Shown here: in pieces, positions 21,914 through 29,740 of the stretch
Numbering within the stretch: position 1 is the first letter of the stretch
Layout of the letters: each line of letters starts with the position of its first letter
NCBI GenBank assembly: GCA_905214305.1
Contig: CAJMLK010000029.1
Location: forward strand, 1 to 34,387
DNA: 34,387 nucleotides
Reading direction: 5' to 3'
DNA from: an uncultured bacterium
GTDB taxonomy: Bacteria; Desulfobacterota; Desulfovibrionia; Desulfovibrionales; Desulfovibrionaceae
Notes under the pieces: model-generated
Told to the model about the DNA's origin: nothing
The model's database searches: none
The model's input: only the letters and a program-made list of their open reading frames with translations
Made by a program: the position numbers and the translations under genes

Positions 21914-22804
21914 TTACAGGCTCGAAGTACCGGCCTGACGGTGTTTTTCGGCGATATGGGCTGCCAGCATGTTAAAGGCCAGTGTGAGCATGAAAAGTAC
22001 GATGCCGATGGCAAAAAGCGCGTGATAATGCTCGCTGCGAAAGGGGGCCTCGGCCATTTCGGCGGCAATGGATGCGGGCATGGGCCGCACAGGATCAAGC
22101 AATGACGTGGGAATGATGCCCGCGCCACCCGCCACCATAAGCACCACCATTGTTTCCCCGATGGCGCGCGACATGCCAAGCATGACCGCCGTGCCGATGC
22201 CCGAAAGCGCCGCCGGAATGACAACGCGCACCGTGGTCTGCCAGCGCGTGGCCCCGAGCGCCAGTGAAGCCTCGCGCAGGTCGCGCGGAACACTGTAAAG
22301 CGCGTCTTCAGAAACCGAACAGATGGTGGGCACGCTCATGAAGGCCAGCACTATAGAGGCATTGAGCAGATTCAGGCCTGTTGCCGCGCCCAGATAGTCC
22401 TGCAGCATGGGGGCCAGCACCACCATGCCAAGAAAGCCCAGCACCACCGAAGGCAGGGCGGCCAGCAGTTCCACAAAGGGCTTGATGATCCGGCGAACGG
22501 CAGGATGGGCTATTTCCGTAAGGTATACGGCTGTGAGCACGCCCAGAGGCACTGCCAGCAGCGAGGAAAAAAGCGTTACCGCCAGCGAGGCTATCAGCAG
22601 GGGGAAAATGCCGAACAGGCCGGGGTCTTCGGTGGGGTACCACAGGCGGCCCAAAAGAAAATCCGTCACAGGATAATGCGCAAAGAGCGGCAGGCCTTCC
22701 ATAAACAGAAATATGACAATACCGGCCAAAGCCAGCAGCGAGCTGCCCGCCATGCCGGCGAGTATATAGCGAACCAGTTTTTCTTTCAGGTCTGTGGAAC
22801 GCAT
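21914..22804 (-). CDS. pstC: Phosphate ABC transporter permease PstC
   Basis: 296 residues from the ATG at 22804, which has GGGAGA seven bases upstream; the longer frame would overlap pstS and is not protein-like. Six membrane segments are seen, starting YILAGMAGSSLLALAGIVIF. The coupling loop is YSVPRDLREASLALGATRWQ, then TTVRVVIPAALSG. The conserved AIGETMVVLMVAGG segment, typical of PstC, is present. It forms the channel with PstA. It is separated from pstS by 113 bases that contain a strong intercistronic hairpin, probably lowering its level relative to pstS. Confidence 0.93.
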   Translation of the reverse strand: MRSTDLKEKLVRYILAGMAGSSLLALAGIVIFLFMEGLPLFAHYPVTDFLLGRLWYPTEDPGLFGIFPLLIASLAVTLFSSLLAVPLGVLTAVYLTEIAHPAVRRIIKPFVELLAALPSVVLGFLGMVVLAPMLQDYLGAATGLNLLNASIVLAFMSVPTICSVSEDALYSVPRDLREASLALGATRWQTTVRVVIPAALSGIGTAVMLGMSRAIGETMVVLMVAGGAGIIPTSLLDPVRPMPASIAAEMAEAPFRSEHYHALFAIGIVLFMLTLAFNMLAAHIAEKHRQAGTSSL

Positions 22805-22856
22805 GGGCGTTCTCCCGACGCGCCGGGCGCGTCCATTGCACGGTGTGGCACAGGCG

Positions 22857-22888
22857 GGGCAGGCCGGTTTGCGGTGTCCGGCCTGCCC
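22857..22888 (-). promoter_or_regulatory. Intercistronic hairpin between pstS and pstC
   Basis: A perfect 11-bp stem, GGGCAGGCCGG (22857-22867) and CCGGCCTGCCC (22878-22888), has a 10-base loop. No T-run follows on the minus strand, so it is more likely a stop for 3' exonucleases or a partial attenuator than a full terminator. It would raise pstS message over pstCA, as expected for a binding protein needed in excess. Confidence 0.65.
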
Positions 22889-22917
22889 GCGCCCTGCAAG
22901 GATTTTTTGTCCGTTGT

Positions 22918-23766
22918 CTATTTGCTCAGGGGCACGTAGCCCACAGCGAGCACATCCTTTTGGCCCTTGTCGGGCGCCACCAGATACTCCACAAATTCTT
23001 TCACCGCGCCCTCGGGCGCACCGTTGGTGAAGATGTACAGCTCTCGGGCGATGGGCCACTGCCCGGAAAGGGCCGTTTCGGCGCTGGGGCTTACGCCTTC
23101 AACCGTGACCGCTCTGGTGGACTTGTCCACATAGCCAAGCCCCACATAGCCGATGGCGTTCCTGTTTTTACTCACCGTCTGCACCACGGCTCCGTTGGAA
23201 GCCTGCATGAGCGCTCGGGGGCTGACGCGCTCCTTGTTCATGACAAGTTCTTCCCAGGATTCGAACGTGCCTGAAGAGGTGTCACGCGAGATCGCCACAA
23301 TCTGGGCGTCCTGGCCGCCAAGGTCTTTCCAGTTGGTGATTTTTCCGGTGTAAATGTCGCGAAGCTGCGCGAGAGTGAGGGCGCCCACCCTGTTGGCCGG
23401 GTTGACCACAGGCACAATGGCGTCAATGGCTATGGCCGTGCGCAGGGGCGTAATGCCGTTTTTGGCAGCGGCGTCCTTTTCCTTGTCTTTGATATCGCGC
23501 GAACTCATGGCGACATCGCACTGCTTTTCAATGAGGGCCTTGATGCCGTTGCCGGAGCCGCCGCCAGAAATGCTCAGCTCCGTACCGGGGTGAGAGGCCA
23601 TGAACGCTTCACCCGCTTTTTGCACCACAGGCAGCACGGTGGTGGAGCCGTTGATGATGACCTGCTGGGCGGCTGCGGCCGAAGCACTCCAGCAAAGCAC
23701 GGCCAGAGCGCAGGCCGCGAGTCTGCCGCTGTAACGGGAAACGCGTTTTTTGAAATCAAAAGACAT
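22918..23766 (-). CDS. pstS: Periplasmic phosphate-binding protein PstS
   Basis: 282 residues with a signal peptide (cleavage after about residue 33, SASAAAAQQ). It binds phosphate in the periplasm and delivers it to PstCA. Phosphate-contact loops are visible: INGSTTVLPVVQ (residues 38-49), SISGGGSGNGIKALIE, VAMSSRDI and SRDTSSGTFESW. It is the shorter PstS form without extra domains. It is the first gene of the minus-strand operon with AGGAG seven bases before its ATG, and has a Pho-box candidate 82-99 bases upstream. Confidence 0.95.
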   Translation of the reverse strand: MSFDFKKRVSRYSGRLAACALAVLCWSASAAAAQQVIINGSTTVLPVVQKAGEAFMASHPGTELSISGGGSGNGIKALIEKQCDVAMSSRDIKDKEKDAAAKNGITPLRTAIAIDAIVPVVNPANRVGALTLAQLRDIYTGKITNWKDLGGQDAQIVAISRDTSSGTFESWEELVMNKERVSPRALMQASNGAVVQTVSKNRNAIGYVGLGYVDKSTRAVTVEGVSPSAETALSGQWPIARELYIFTNGAPEGAVKEFVEYLVAPDKGQKDVLAVGYVPLSK

Positions 23767-23847
23767 GAGTTTCTCCTGGTTTTTTCAGGGATGAAAAAAT
23801 TCCACCTGCGGCATTATTTTGCCGTGCCTTTCTTTTGGCCCGCCTCT

Positions 23848-23865
23848 GTTACAGAATGATGACGG
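23848..23865 (-). promoter_or_regulatory. Pho box upstream of pstS
   Basis: On the minus strand CCGTCATCATTCTGTAAC matches the enterobacterial PhoB box CTGTCATAAATCTGTCAC at 14 of 18 positions, with the two half-sites 11 bp apart. It is 82 bases before the pstS start. An AATAAT further downstream could serve as -10. The intergenic gap 23767-24192 otherwise holds no gene. Confidence 0.65.
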
Positions 23866-24110
23866 AAACACGAAGACTGCGTGAAAGGGCGTCAGGCCGT
23901 GCCCCAGGCTGATGCCAAACCGCGTCAGGCCCTTTTGCGCACGGCGGAAGGGAGCCGGTCCTGCCAGTGCCGCTGCCCGTATTGCGCGGGCATGGCGCGC
24001 ATGACGGTCCGGGGGATATGGATCGGGCTGACCGATATGGGGCGGGTGGGCCGGAAAAGGCGTCAATTGATTTGCCCTGCCCGGTGGGGCATGCTTTCAG
24101 CAGTTTCGCC

Positions 24111-24128
24111 GTGTCACGCAATTGTAAC
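24111..24128 (+). promoter_or_regulatory. Pho box upstream of phoB
   Basis: GTGTCACGCAATTGTAAC has the two half-sites TGTCA and TGTAA in 11-bp register (11 of 18 matches to the enterobacterial box) and shares the TGTAAC half with the pstS box. It lies 65 bases before the phoB start on the same strand, pointing to PhoB autoregulation. Confidence 0.55.
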
Positions 24129-24192
24129 AGGGCTACCATCACATTGGCGCAAAGAAACGCTTTACTCGGGCTGCGCCACAGAGGTGTGCACT

Positions 24193-24870
24193 ATGAGCCA
24201 ACAGATATTGATTGTTGAAGATGAAGCCGATATTCGCGAGCTTTTGCGCTTTAATCTGGAGCGCGAGGGCTTCAGCGTTCTGGAGGCGGCCGACGGTAAC
24301 GAGGCGCTCAGGCTGGCCCGTCAGCATCTGCCTGCTCTTTTGCTGCTGGATGTCATGATGCCCGGCCCGGACGGATTTGAGGTCTGCCGCCTTTTGGGCG
24401 CACAGGCCGAAACCGCCCATATTCCTGTGCTCATGCTCACGGCCAGAGGTGAAGAAATGGACCGCGTGGTGGGCCTGAGCCTTGGGGCCGATGACTATGT
24501 GGTCAAGCCCTTCAGCGTGCGCGAGCTTATGTTGCGCATCCGGGCCGTATTGCGGCGCGGAACGCGAAGCGACGAAAGCCCGGTGGTGGAGCGCCACGGC
24601 ATTCGTCTGCGGCCCGATGCGCATACGGCAGAAGCGCAGGGCGAAGAACTGCAGCTGACAGCCACGGAATTTCGCCTGCTGGAAGATTTGCTGCGCCACG
24701 CCGGGTCGGTGCGTACGCGCGAGCAACTGCTCAACAAGGTATGGGGCTATTCCTTTGAGGGATACGCCCGTACGGTGGATACGCATGTGCGCCGTCTGCG
24801 CGCCAAGCTGGGCGATGCGGCCTCCATGCTGGAGACCGTGCGCGGGGTCGGCTACAGAATCAAGGAATAG
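24193..24870 (+). CDS. phoB: Phosphate-regulon response regulator PhoB
   Basis: 225 residues from the ATG at 24193 with a GAGGTG ribosome-binding site; the longer frame upstream crosses the Pho box. Receiver domain 1-120: acidic pair E9/D10, phospho-acceptor D53 in LLLLDVMMPGPDG, T83, and K105 in DDYVVKPF. An OmpR-type winged helix follows (about 130-225): LTATEFRLLEDLLRH, VRTREQLLNKVWG, RTVDTHVRRLRAKLG, VRGVGYRIKE. It activates pst genes under phosphate limitation. The sensor kinase gene begins 67 bases downstream. Confidence 0.93.
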   Translation: MSQQILIVEDEADIRELLRFNLEREGFSVLEAADGNEALRLARQHLPALLLLDVMMPGPDGFEVCRLLGAQAETAHIPVLMLTARGEEMDRVVGLSLGADDYVVKPFSVRELMLRIRAVLRRGTRSDESPVVERHGIRLRPDAHTAEAQGEELQLTATEFRLLEDLLRHAGSVRTREQLLNKVWGYSFEGYARTVDTHVRRLRAKLGDAASMLETVRGVGYRIKE

Positions 24871-24937
24871 CCGTCAGGGCACGCGCTTTGCGGTGCGCCC
24901 GGGCGGATACGGCGGCATGGCCGCATTGGCGGGAGAT

Positions 24938-26974
24938 ATGCTTTCATTCAGAACCCGAATTTTTGGCGGCATGCTGTTTGTGGCCCTGGTTTCCATCGCC
25001 GTGGCCGTTTTTTACGGCAAAGCCTGGTTTGAAAAAGTGCAGCTTGACTCGGCGCGCGAACGTCTGGTGCGTGAAACGGCGCTGGCCGGTGTTATTCTGG
25101 ACGGCATGGGTGACCATGCGGCCGGGCTGACGCGCCTTGCCGCCATCCTTGATATGCCCGAGGAGCGCCTTTCCCTGCTTGACCCGCAGGGCTATGTGCT
25201 CGGTGATACCGCCCTCGATGCGCAGCCCGTGACTCGTCTGGACAACCACGCCGACAGGCCCGAAGTGCGCGAAGCCACGGGCGGCACGCCGGGCTTTGCC
25301 ATTCGCGCCAGCGGCACATTGGGCAAAAAGCTGGCCTATGCCGCCGTGGTATTGCAAAATGGCGACATTTTGCGTGTTTCCGTGCCGTTGGCGAACCTCA
25401 GGCAGATTATCGACAGCCGTCTGGCCGTGTTTACCCAGATCGCCGTGATTACCGTCATTCTTTCCCTGATTCTGGCCGGAGTGCTTTCCGGGGCCTTGCG
25501 TCGTTCACTGCGGCAGATGGTGTCCGTGGTGGAGGGCATTTCGCTGGGCAATTTTCAGCGCCGTCTGCGGCGCATCCCCGGCTGCGAATTTGCCCCTCTG
25601 GCCGATGCCGTGAACCGCATGGCCGAAAATATTGAAGAACATGTGCGCGCCGCGGCGGAACAGACCGCACAGCTTGAAAGCATACTGGACACCATGAGTG
25701 ATGGTGTGCTGGTGCTTGGGCCGCGTGGGCGCATCCGCCGTTGCAACAGGGCGCTTGTTCGCCATTTTCCCGCGGCGGCCTCGGCTCTGGGCGCACAGGT
25801 GGTGGAAGTGATTCCTTCGCCGCCCCTGCAAAATGCCGTGGACGAACTCATGGCCGAGGCAGAGGCCCGGGCCGATGCCCGGCACAGGGCGTCGGTGCTT
25901 GCCGTCCCGCCCCGGCATGGTGGTGCAGACCAGAGCGGGCAAACAGGCTCGACTGCCTGTGCTGCGGCTGTTTCCGGCGCAGTGCTGACAGTTGATGGTC
26001 AGGCCTTGCCGGTGGCCTCCGGGGGGCAGCACGCGTCAGCCGATGGCGTGATGCCCGGCGCGGGGCCGGGATGCGGAGAAGCAAAGGGAAGTCAGGACGG
26101 TCTGGGCGGGCCGGAAGCCCCTGCTGTGGAAGGCGGGCGCGTGCAGCGCTATCTGCATCTGGAGTTGCCCTCGGGGCAGGTCATGTCGGTCTGCATTTCC
26201 CTGCCTCCCGCGTCGGAAACGGCGGACGGGGAGCAGCTGGGGGCTGTGGCCGTATTTCACGATATTACGGAGCTTATGCGGCTTGAGCGTATACGGCGCG
26301 ATTTTGTTGCCAATGTGTCGCACGAATTGCGCACGCCGCTCACGGCCATACAGGGCTATGCCGAAACCCTCACCAGCATTGACGGGCCGCCTGAATGCCG
26401 CAGGTTTGGCGAAATCATTCTCAAAAACGGGGCCTACCTCTCACGCATGGTGGAAGACCTGCTGACGCTGGCCCGTCTTGAGGGCAAAAGCGGCAGCCTT
26501 GAGCTTGTTGCCACAGATCCGGGAGAAGCTCTCACACAGGCAACGGGCATGTGCCGTGAAGTGCTGGAGCGCCGCGGCTGCCGGGTGGAATCGCATTTGT
26601 GCCCCAACTGTCGTGTGCTGGCCAGCCTGCCCCATTTGACGCAGGTTTTTCGGAATCTTCTGGAAAACGCGGGCCGTTACGCGCCCGAGGGCGGCAGTAT
26701 CCGTGTAACGGCACGGCAGGCGGGCGACAGTGTGATTTTTCGCGTTGCTGACGATGGCCCGGGTATTCCCCGTCAGGATCAGGAGCGCATCTTTGAGCGT
26801 TTCTATCAGGTGGAGCGTCATCGGGGGCAGGCCAGCACCGGCCTCGGCCTTGCCATCTGCAAGCACATCCTTGAGCGGCACGGCGGCAGTATCCGGGTGG
26901 AAAGTCCCGCCCCGGACGGCAGCACGGCGCTTGTTTTCACTCTCACTTCTGCCTACGGAGCAGCACAGTCATGA
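24938..26974 (+). CDS. phoR: PhoR-type sensor histidine kinase with an insertion in its PAS region
   Basis: 678 residues from the ATG at 24938 (an ATG seven codons earlier is also possible). Membrane helices lie at about 6-28 and 163-187 and bracket a periplasmic domain. A HAMP-like segment (about 188-245) is followed by a PAS domain starting LESILDTMSDGVLVLGPRGR. Around residues 308-398 a Gly/Ala/Ser-rich insertion interrupts it before the PAS ending GAVAVFHDITEL. The kinase core has His462 in NVSHELRTPLTAIQGYAETL, the N-box NLLENAGRYAPEG, the G1 box VADDGPGIP and TGLGLAICKHI. Usual PhoR lengths are 430-600, so it is long. Its stop overlaps the pstB start by four bases. The kinase acts on PhoB. 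Confidence 0.9.
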   Translation: MLSFRTRIFGGMLFVALVSIAVAVFYGKAWFEKVQLDSARERLVRETALAGVILDGMGDHAAGLTRLAAILDMPEERLSLLDPQGYVLGDTALDAQPVTRLDNHADRPEVREATGGTPGFAIRASGTLGKKLAYAAVVLQNGDILRVSVPLANLRQIIDSRLAVFTQIAVITVILSLILAGVLSGALRRSLRQMVSVVEGISLGNFQRRLRRIPGCEFAPLADAVNRMAENIEEHVRAAAEQTAQLESILDTMSDGVLVLGPRGRIRRCNRALVRHFPAAASALGAQVVEVIPSPPLQNAVDELMAEAEARADARHRASVLAVPPRHGGADQSGQTGSTACAAAVSGAVLTVDGQALPVASGGQHASADGVMPGAGPGCGEAKGSQDGLGGPEAPAVEGGRVQRYLHLELPSGQVMSVCISLPPASETADGEQLGAVAVFHDITELMRLERIRRDFVANVSHELRTPLTAIQGYAETLTSIDGPPECRRFGEIILKNGAYLSRMVEDLLTLARLEGKSGSLELVATDPGEALTQATGMCREVLERRGCRVESHLCPNCRVLASLPHLTQVFRNLLENAGRYAPEGGSIRVTARQAGDSVIFRVADDGPGIPRQDQERIFERFYQVERHRGQASTGLGLAICKHILERHGGSIRVESPAPDGSTALVFTLTSAYGAAQS

Positions 26975-27726
26975 AGGAATACCTGCAGGCGCGCAATGTC
27001 AGCGTCTACTACGGGCAGCACAAGGCCCTGCATGAGGTCAGTCTGGCCTTTGAACCCTGCCGGGTTACGGCACTCATCGGCCCCTCGGGCTGCGGCAAGT
27101 CCACCTTTTTACGCTGTCTGAATCGCATGAACGACCTTGTGCCGGGCGCGCGCGTCGAGGGCGAGATTCTGCTGGATGGCAAGGATGTGAACCGCCCGGA
27201 TACCGATGTGGTTTCCCTGCGCTGCCGGGTAGGCATGGTTTTTCAGAAACCCAATCCGTTTCCCAAGACCATTTATGAAAATGTGGCCTACGGCCTGCGC
27301 GTCAACGGCCTGCGGGACGAAAGCCTCATTGCCGAAAAAGTGGAGCTTTCCCTGCGGCGGGCCGCCATTTTTGAGGAAGTAAAAGATCGCCTTCAGGCTC
27401 CGGCTCTGGGGCTTTCCGGCGGGCAGCAACAGCGCCTGTGCATTGCACGCGCTCTGGCCGTGGAACCGGAGGTGCTGCTTATGGACGAACCGGCCAGCGC
27501 CCTTGACCCCATAGCCACGCAGAAAATTGAAGAAAGCATACGTGAACTGCGCGAATCGCTGTCCATCATCATCGTCACCCACAACATGCAGCAGGCCGCC
27601 CGCGTGTCCGACACAACGGCATTTTTCTACATGGGTGAGCTTATCGAGCACAATGCCACGGATATCATGTTCACACGGCCCGGAAAAAAACAGACGGAAG
27701 ACTATATCACAGGCCGTTTTGGCTAG
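26971..27726 (+). CDS. pstB: Phosphate ABC transporter ATPase PstB
   Basis: 251 residues, standard length. It powers the PstSCA importer and takes part in signalling to PhoR. Walker A is GPSGCGKST (37-45), followed by LRCLNRMND, a PstB hallmark. The Q-loop is FQKPNPFPKTIYENV. The signature is LSGGQQQRLCIARAL, Walker B is VLLMDEPASALDP, and the H-loop is IIVTHNMQQAARVSD. It overlaps the phoR stop in an ATGA, so it is coupled to the regulator, while its permease partners are in the divergent operon. Confidence 0.96.
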   Translation: MKEYLQARNVSVYYGQHKALHEVSLAFEPCRVTALIGPSGCGKSTFLRCLNRMNDLVPGARVEGEILLDGKDVNRPDTDVVSLRCRVGMVFQKPNPFPKTIYENVAYGLRVNGLRDESLIAEKVELSLRRAAIFEEVKDRLQAPALGLSGGQQQRLCIARALAVEPEVLLMDEPASALDPIATQKIEESIRELRESLSIIIVTHNMQQAARVSDTTAFFYMGELIEHNATDIMFTRPGKKQTEDYITGRFG

Positions 27727-27915
27727 TGCGGCTTTTTGTAAAACGGATCAGAAGCCTGCGCGGCGGTGTCCCGCCGTCAGGGCGCACGTAACCTGCCCGC
27801 GAGACGCAATGCCGGGCGAAGGTTCTGCAGCATCTGAGAATTATTCTTTCAAAAAATGCCTCGGCCAAATACAGGCAATTCTCATTCATTTCATCGCACT
27901 TTTCAGGAGAGCACC

Positions 27916-28740
27916 ATGCAACAGGCCAACTATCTGCAGCAACTGCTTGTAACTTTGCGCACCCGTCTTCTGGTCATGTGCGCCAGCGTGGGCATTGCGC
28001 TGGAAGAGGCGGGCAAGGCGCTTGCGGCCAACGATCCCGGCAGGGCCGCCGCTGTGATTGAAAGCGACGCCGCCATAGACGCCCTGGAAAACGAGATTGA
28101 CGAAATGGCTCTGCGTCTGCTGGCCCGTTCGCAGCCCGTGGCCGTGGACCTGCGTTTTGTGGTGACATCGTTGCGCATGGTGGTTGATCTTGAGCGCATC
28201 GGGGACGAGGCCGTCAGCATATCCGAACAGGCCATTCTTATGCAGAACATGCCAGGTTTCAGCATGATGTCCCACGTACGCGAGCTGTATGAGGGCGCAC
28301 GCGAGGCTTTTGAAAGCGCCGTGCGGGTTTTTCGCGATAATGACGCGCAGGGCGCGCTGGCCTTGAGCCGGGGTGATGACGAGGCTGTACAGAATGAAGT
28401 GCGCATCATACAGGGTATTATGGAATGCCTGTCTGATCCGCATTGCAGCCTCAAGCCGCATGTCGCCATGCATATCATTCTTGTGGTGCGCTCGCTGACA
28501 CGCATCTGGCGGCGGTCCATCAATATTGCCGAGCATGTCTACTTTATCGGGCGCGGCGAAAGCCTCAAGCACAGGGGGGACGGCCGTGAAGAGGGGGCAG
28601 CGTCATTGACGGAGCCTTTGCAGCCCGGTGCGCACGAGCGCGCAACAGTGTCAGGCGTGAGCAACAAGGCTCGGGATATTTCAGCAGAAGAAAAACAGCA
28701 GTTGCGCGGCAAGAAGGAAAGGCATACCGATAATGCCTGA
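27916..28740 (+). CDS. phoU: Phosphate signalling protein PhoU, with a C-terminal extension
   Basis: 274 residues from the ATG at 27916 with CAGGAG upstream. PhoU is a negative regulator that links PstB state to PhoR. Two PhoU helical repeats run to about residue 215, including the metal-binding ExxxD-type motifs (ALENEIDEMALRLLARSQPV, then AVDLRFVVTSLRMVVDLERI; and the second repeat ending RIWRRSINIAEHVYF). The last 60 residues are charged, low complexity and beyond the usual length (about 220-240). It follows pstB after a 189-base gap with a small GGCGG/CCGCC hairpin, so a separate promoter is possible. Confidence 0.92.
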   Translation: MQQANYLQQLLVTLRTRLLVMCASVGIALEEAGKALAANDPGRAAAVIESDAAIDALENEIDEMALRLLARSQPVAVDLRFVVTSLRMVVDLERIGDEAVSISEQAILMQNMPGFSMMSHVRELYEGAREAFESAVRVFRDNDAQGALALSRGDDEAVQNEVRIIQGIMECLSDPHCSLKPHVAMHIILVVRSLTRIWRRSINIAEHVYFIGRGESLKHRGDGREEGAASLTEPLQPGAHERATVSGVSNKARDISAEEKQQLRGKKERHTDNA

Positions 28741-28781
28741 GGGCCGGGCTGTTCCGGCCGCCAAACAGCACTGGAATAGTC

Positions 28782-29414
28782 ATGCCCCAAAATTCGTCCC
28801 TGTCTGACGCAGTCCTGCGCTACAGGCACACCGACCGGCAGCTTGAGCGCCTTTATCCCGGTCTGCCGCTGTTGCTGGACGCCTACGCCCTTGTGGACAT
28901 GGGGGTAAACGAAGCCCTGCTGGCCGACGGGCGTCAGGCTGTCTGTCGCGCGGGCTGCGCACAGTGCTGCGCCCAGCCCATACCCGTCAGCCCGCTGGAA
29001 GCTCTGGGCCTGCACTGGCAGGTGCGGCACAGGGTAAAGGCGGAAATGCGCCACTGGCTGGGGCGCAGGCTCGCATCATGCCGGGGTGGGCGTGAGGACG
29101 TCCTCATGCCGTGTCCCTTTTTGTGGAACGGGGCATGCCAGGTATATGCCCTGCGGCCCATTGCCTGCCGCCAGTATATGGTTTTCAGCCATCCCTGCGC
29201 TCCGGGCGAGGACGCCGTGCGAGACCGGCCGCAGGACGTGCTTGAGCCGCGCCATGACCGCATGATGGAAGCCCTCGCCCTTACACTGCCCTGGTACGCC
29301 GGGCGTGAGCCGCTCCCCCCGCCTCGGGGAGCCAAAAAAGAAGTGCGGCAGTTTTTTAATTCCATCACGACCGTGATTCAGGCCATCCCCTGGGAAAATT
29401 TTTTTCACGCCTGA
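28782..29414 (+). CDS. YkgJ-family cysteine cluster protein
   Basis: 210 residues. The cluster C55-x3-C59-x2-C62-C63 (VCRAGCAQCC) and the later cysteines in CPFLWNGACQVYALRPIACR define the YkgJ/CxxxCxxCC family, thought to bind zinc or an iron-sulfur cluster. The precise function is unknown. It has no signal peptide or membrane segment, so it is probably cytoplasmic. It is 41 bases after phoU in the same direction and could be read through with it; no clear ribosome-binding site precedes the ATG. No link to phosphate metabolism is known. Confidence 0.82.
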   Translation: MPQNSSLSDAVLRYRHTDRQLERLYPGLPLLLDAYALVDMGVNEALLADGRQAVCRAGCAQCCAQPIPVSPLEALGLHWQVRHRVKAEMRHWLGRRLASCRGGREDVLMPCPFLWNGACQVYALRPIACRQYMVFSHPCAPGEDAVRDRPQDVLEPRHDRMMEALALTLPWYAGREPLPPPRGAKKEVRQFFNSITTVIQAIPWENFFHA

Positions 29415-29529
29415 CGATTGCCATCGACCTCAGGGCTTTGGGCGTTCTGCCCGTGGCCGGAAAAATAAAAACCATTGACTTTCCCCCCTGCCGAAATATT
29501 CTCTGTTCAGAAGCAATGGCAAAAGCCTG

Positions 29530-29548
29530 CCTGTGCGTTTTGCACAGG
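29530..29548. repeat. Hairpin in the ykgJ-clpB gap
   Basis: CCTGTGC (29530-29536) and GCACAGG (29542-29548) form a perfect 7-bp stem with a GTTTT loop. The gap 29415-29740 contains this stem and the terminator at 29671-29708; I see no gene in it. Confidence 0.5.
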
Positions 29549-29670
29549 GAATGGACTGAAGGACAGTTCAACAAACAGGCCGATTGAAACAGGTGTCAGT
29601 GGTTGACTGTTCCAACGCCAGCGCCTTGGCAGGACGGAGCATACCGTTCGTGCAAGGTTTATACACGCCA

Positions 29671-29708
29671 AAGGCCCGCACGGTTTGTCCGCGCGGGCCT
29701 TGTTTTTT
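29671..29708. terminator. Terminator between ykgJ and clpB
   Basis: A 9-bp stem, AAGGCCCGC (29671-29679) and GCGGGCCTT (29693-29701), is followed by GTTTTTT on the plus strand. On the minus strand the T-run is shorter but usable, so it can end both the phoU-ykgJ side and clpB. Confidence 0.7.
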
Positions 29709-29740
29709 ATATGCTGTCAGCCGCTGTGGGTCGTGTGTTG

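Noticed and set aside
23881..24192. N-terminal extension of PhoB
   Set aside because: Would read through the Pho box; PhoB proteins start directly at the receiver domain and the ATG at 24193 has a ribosome-binding site.
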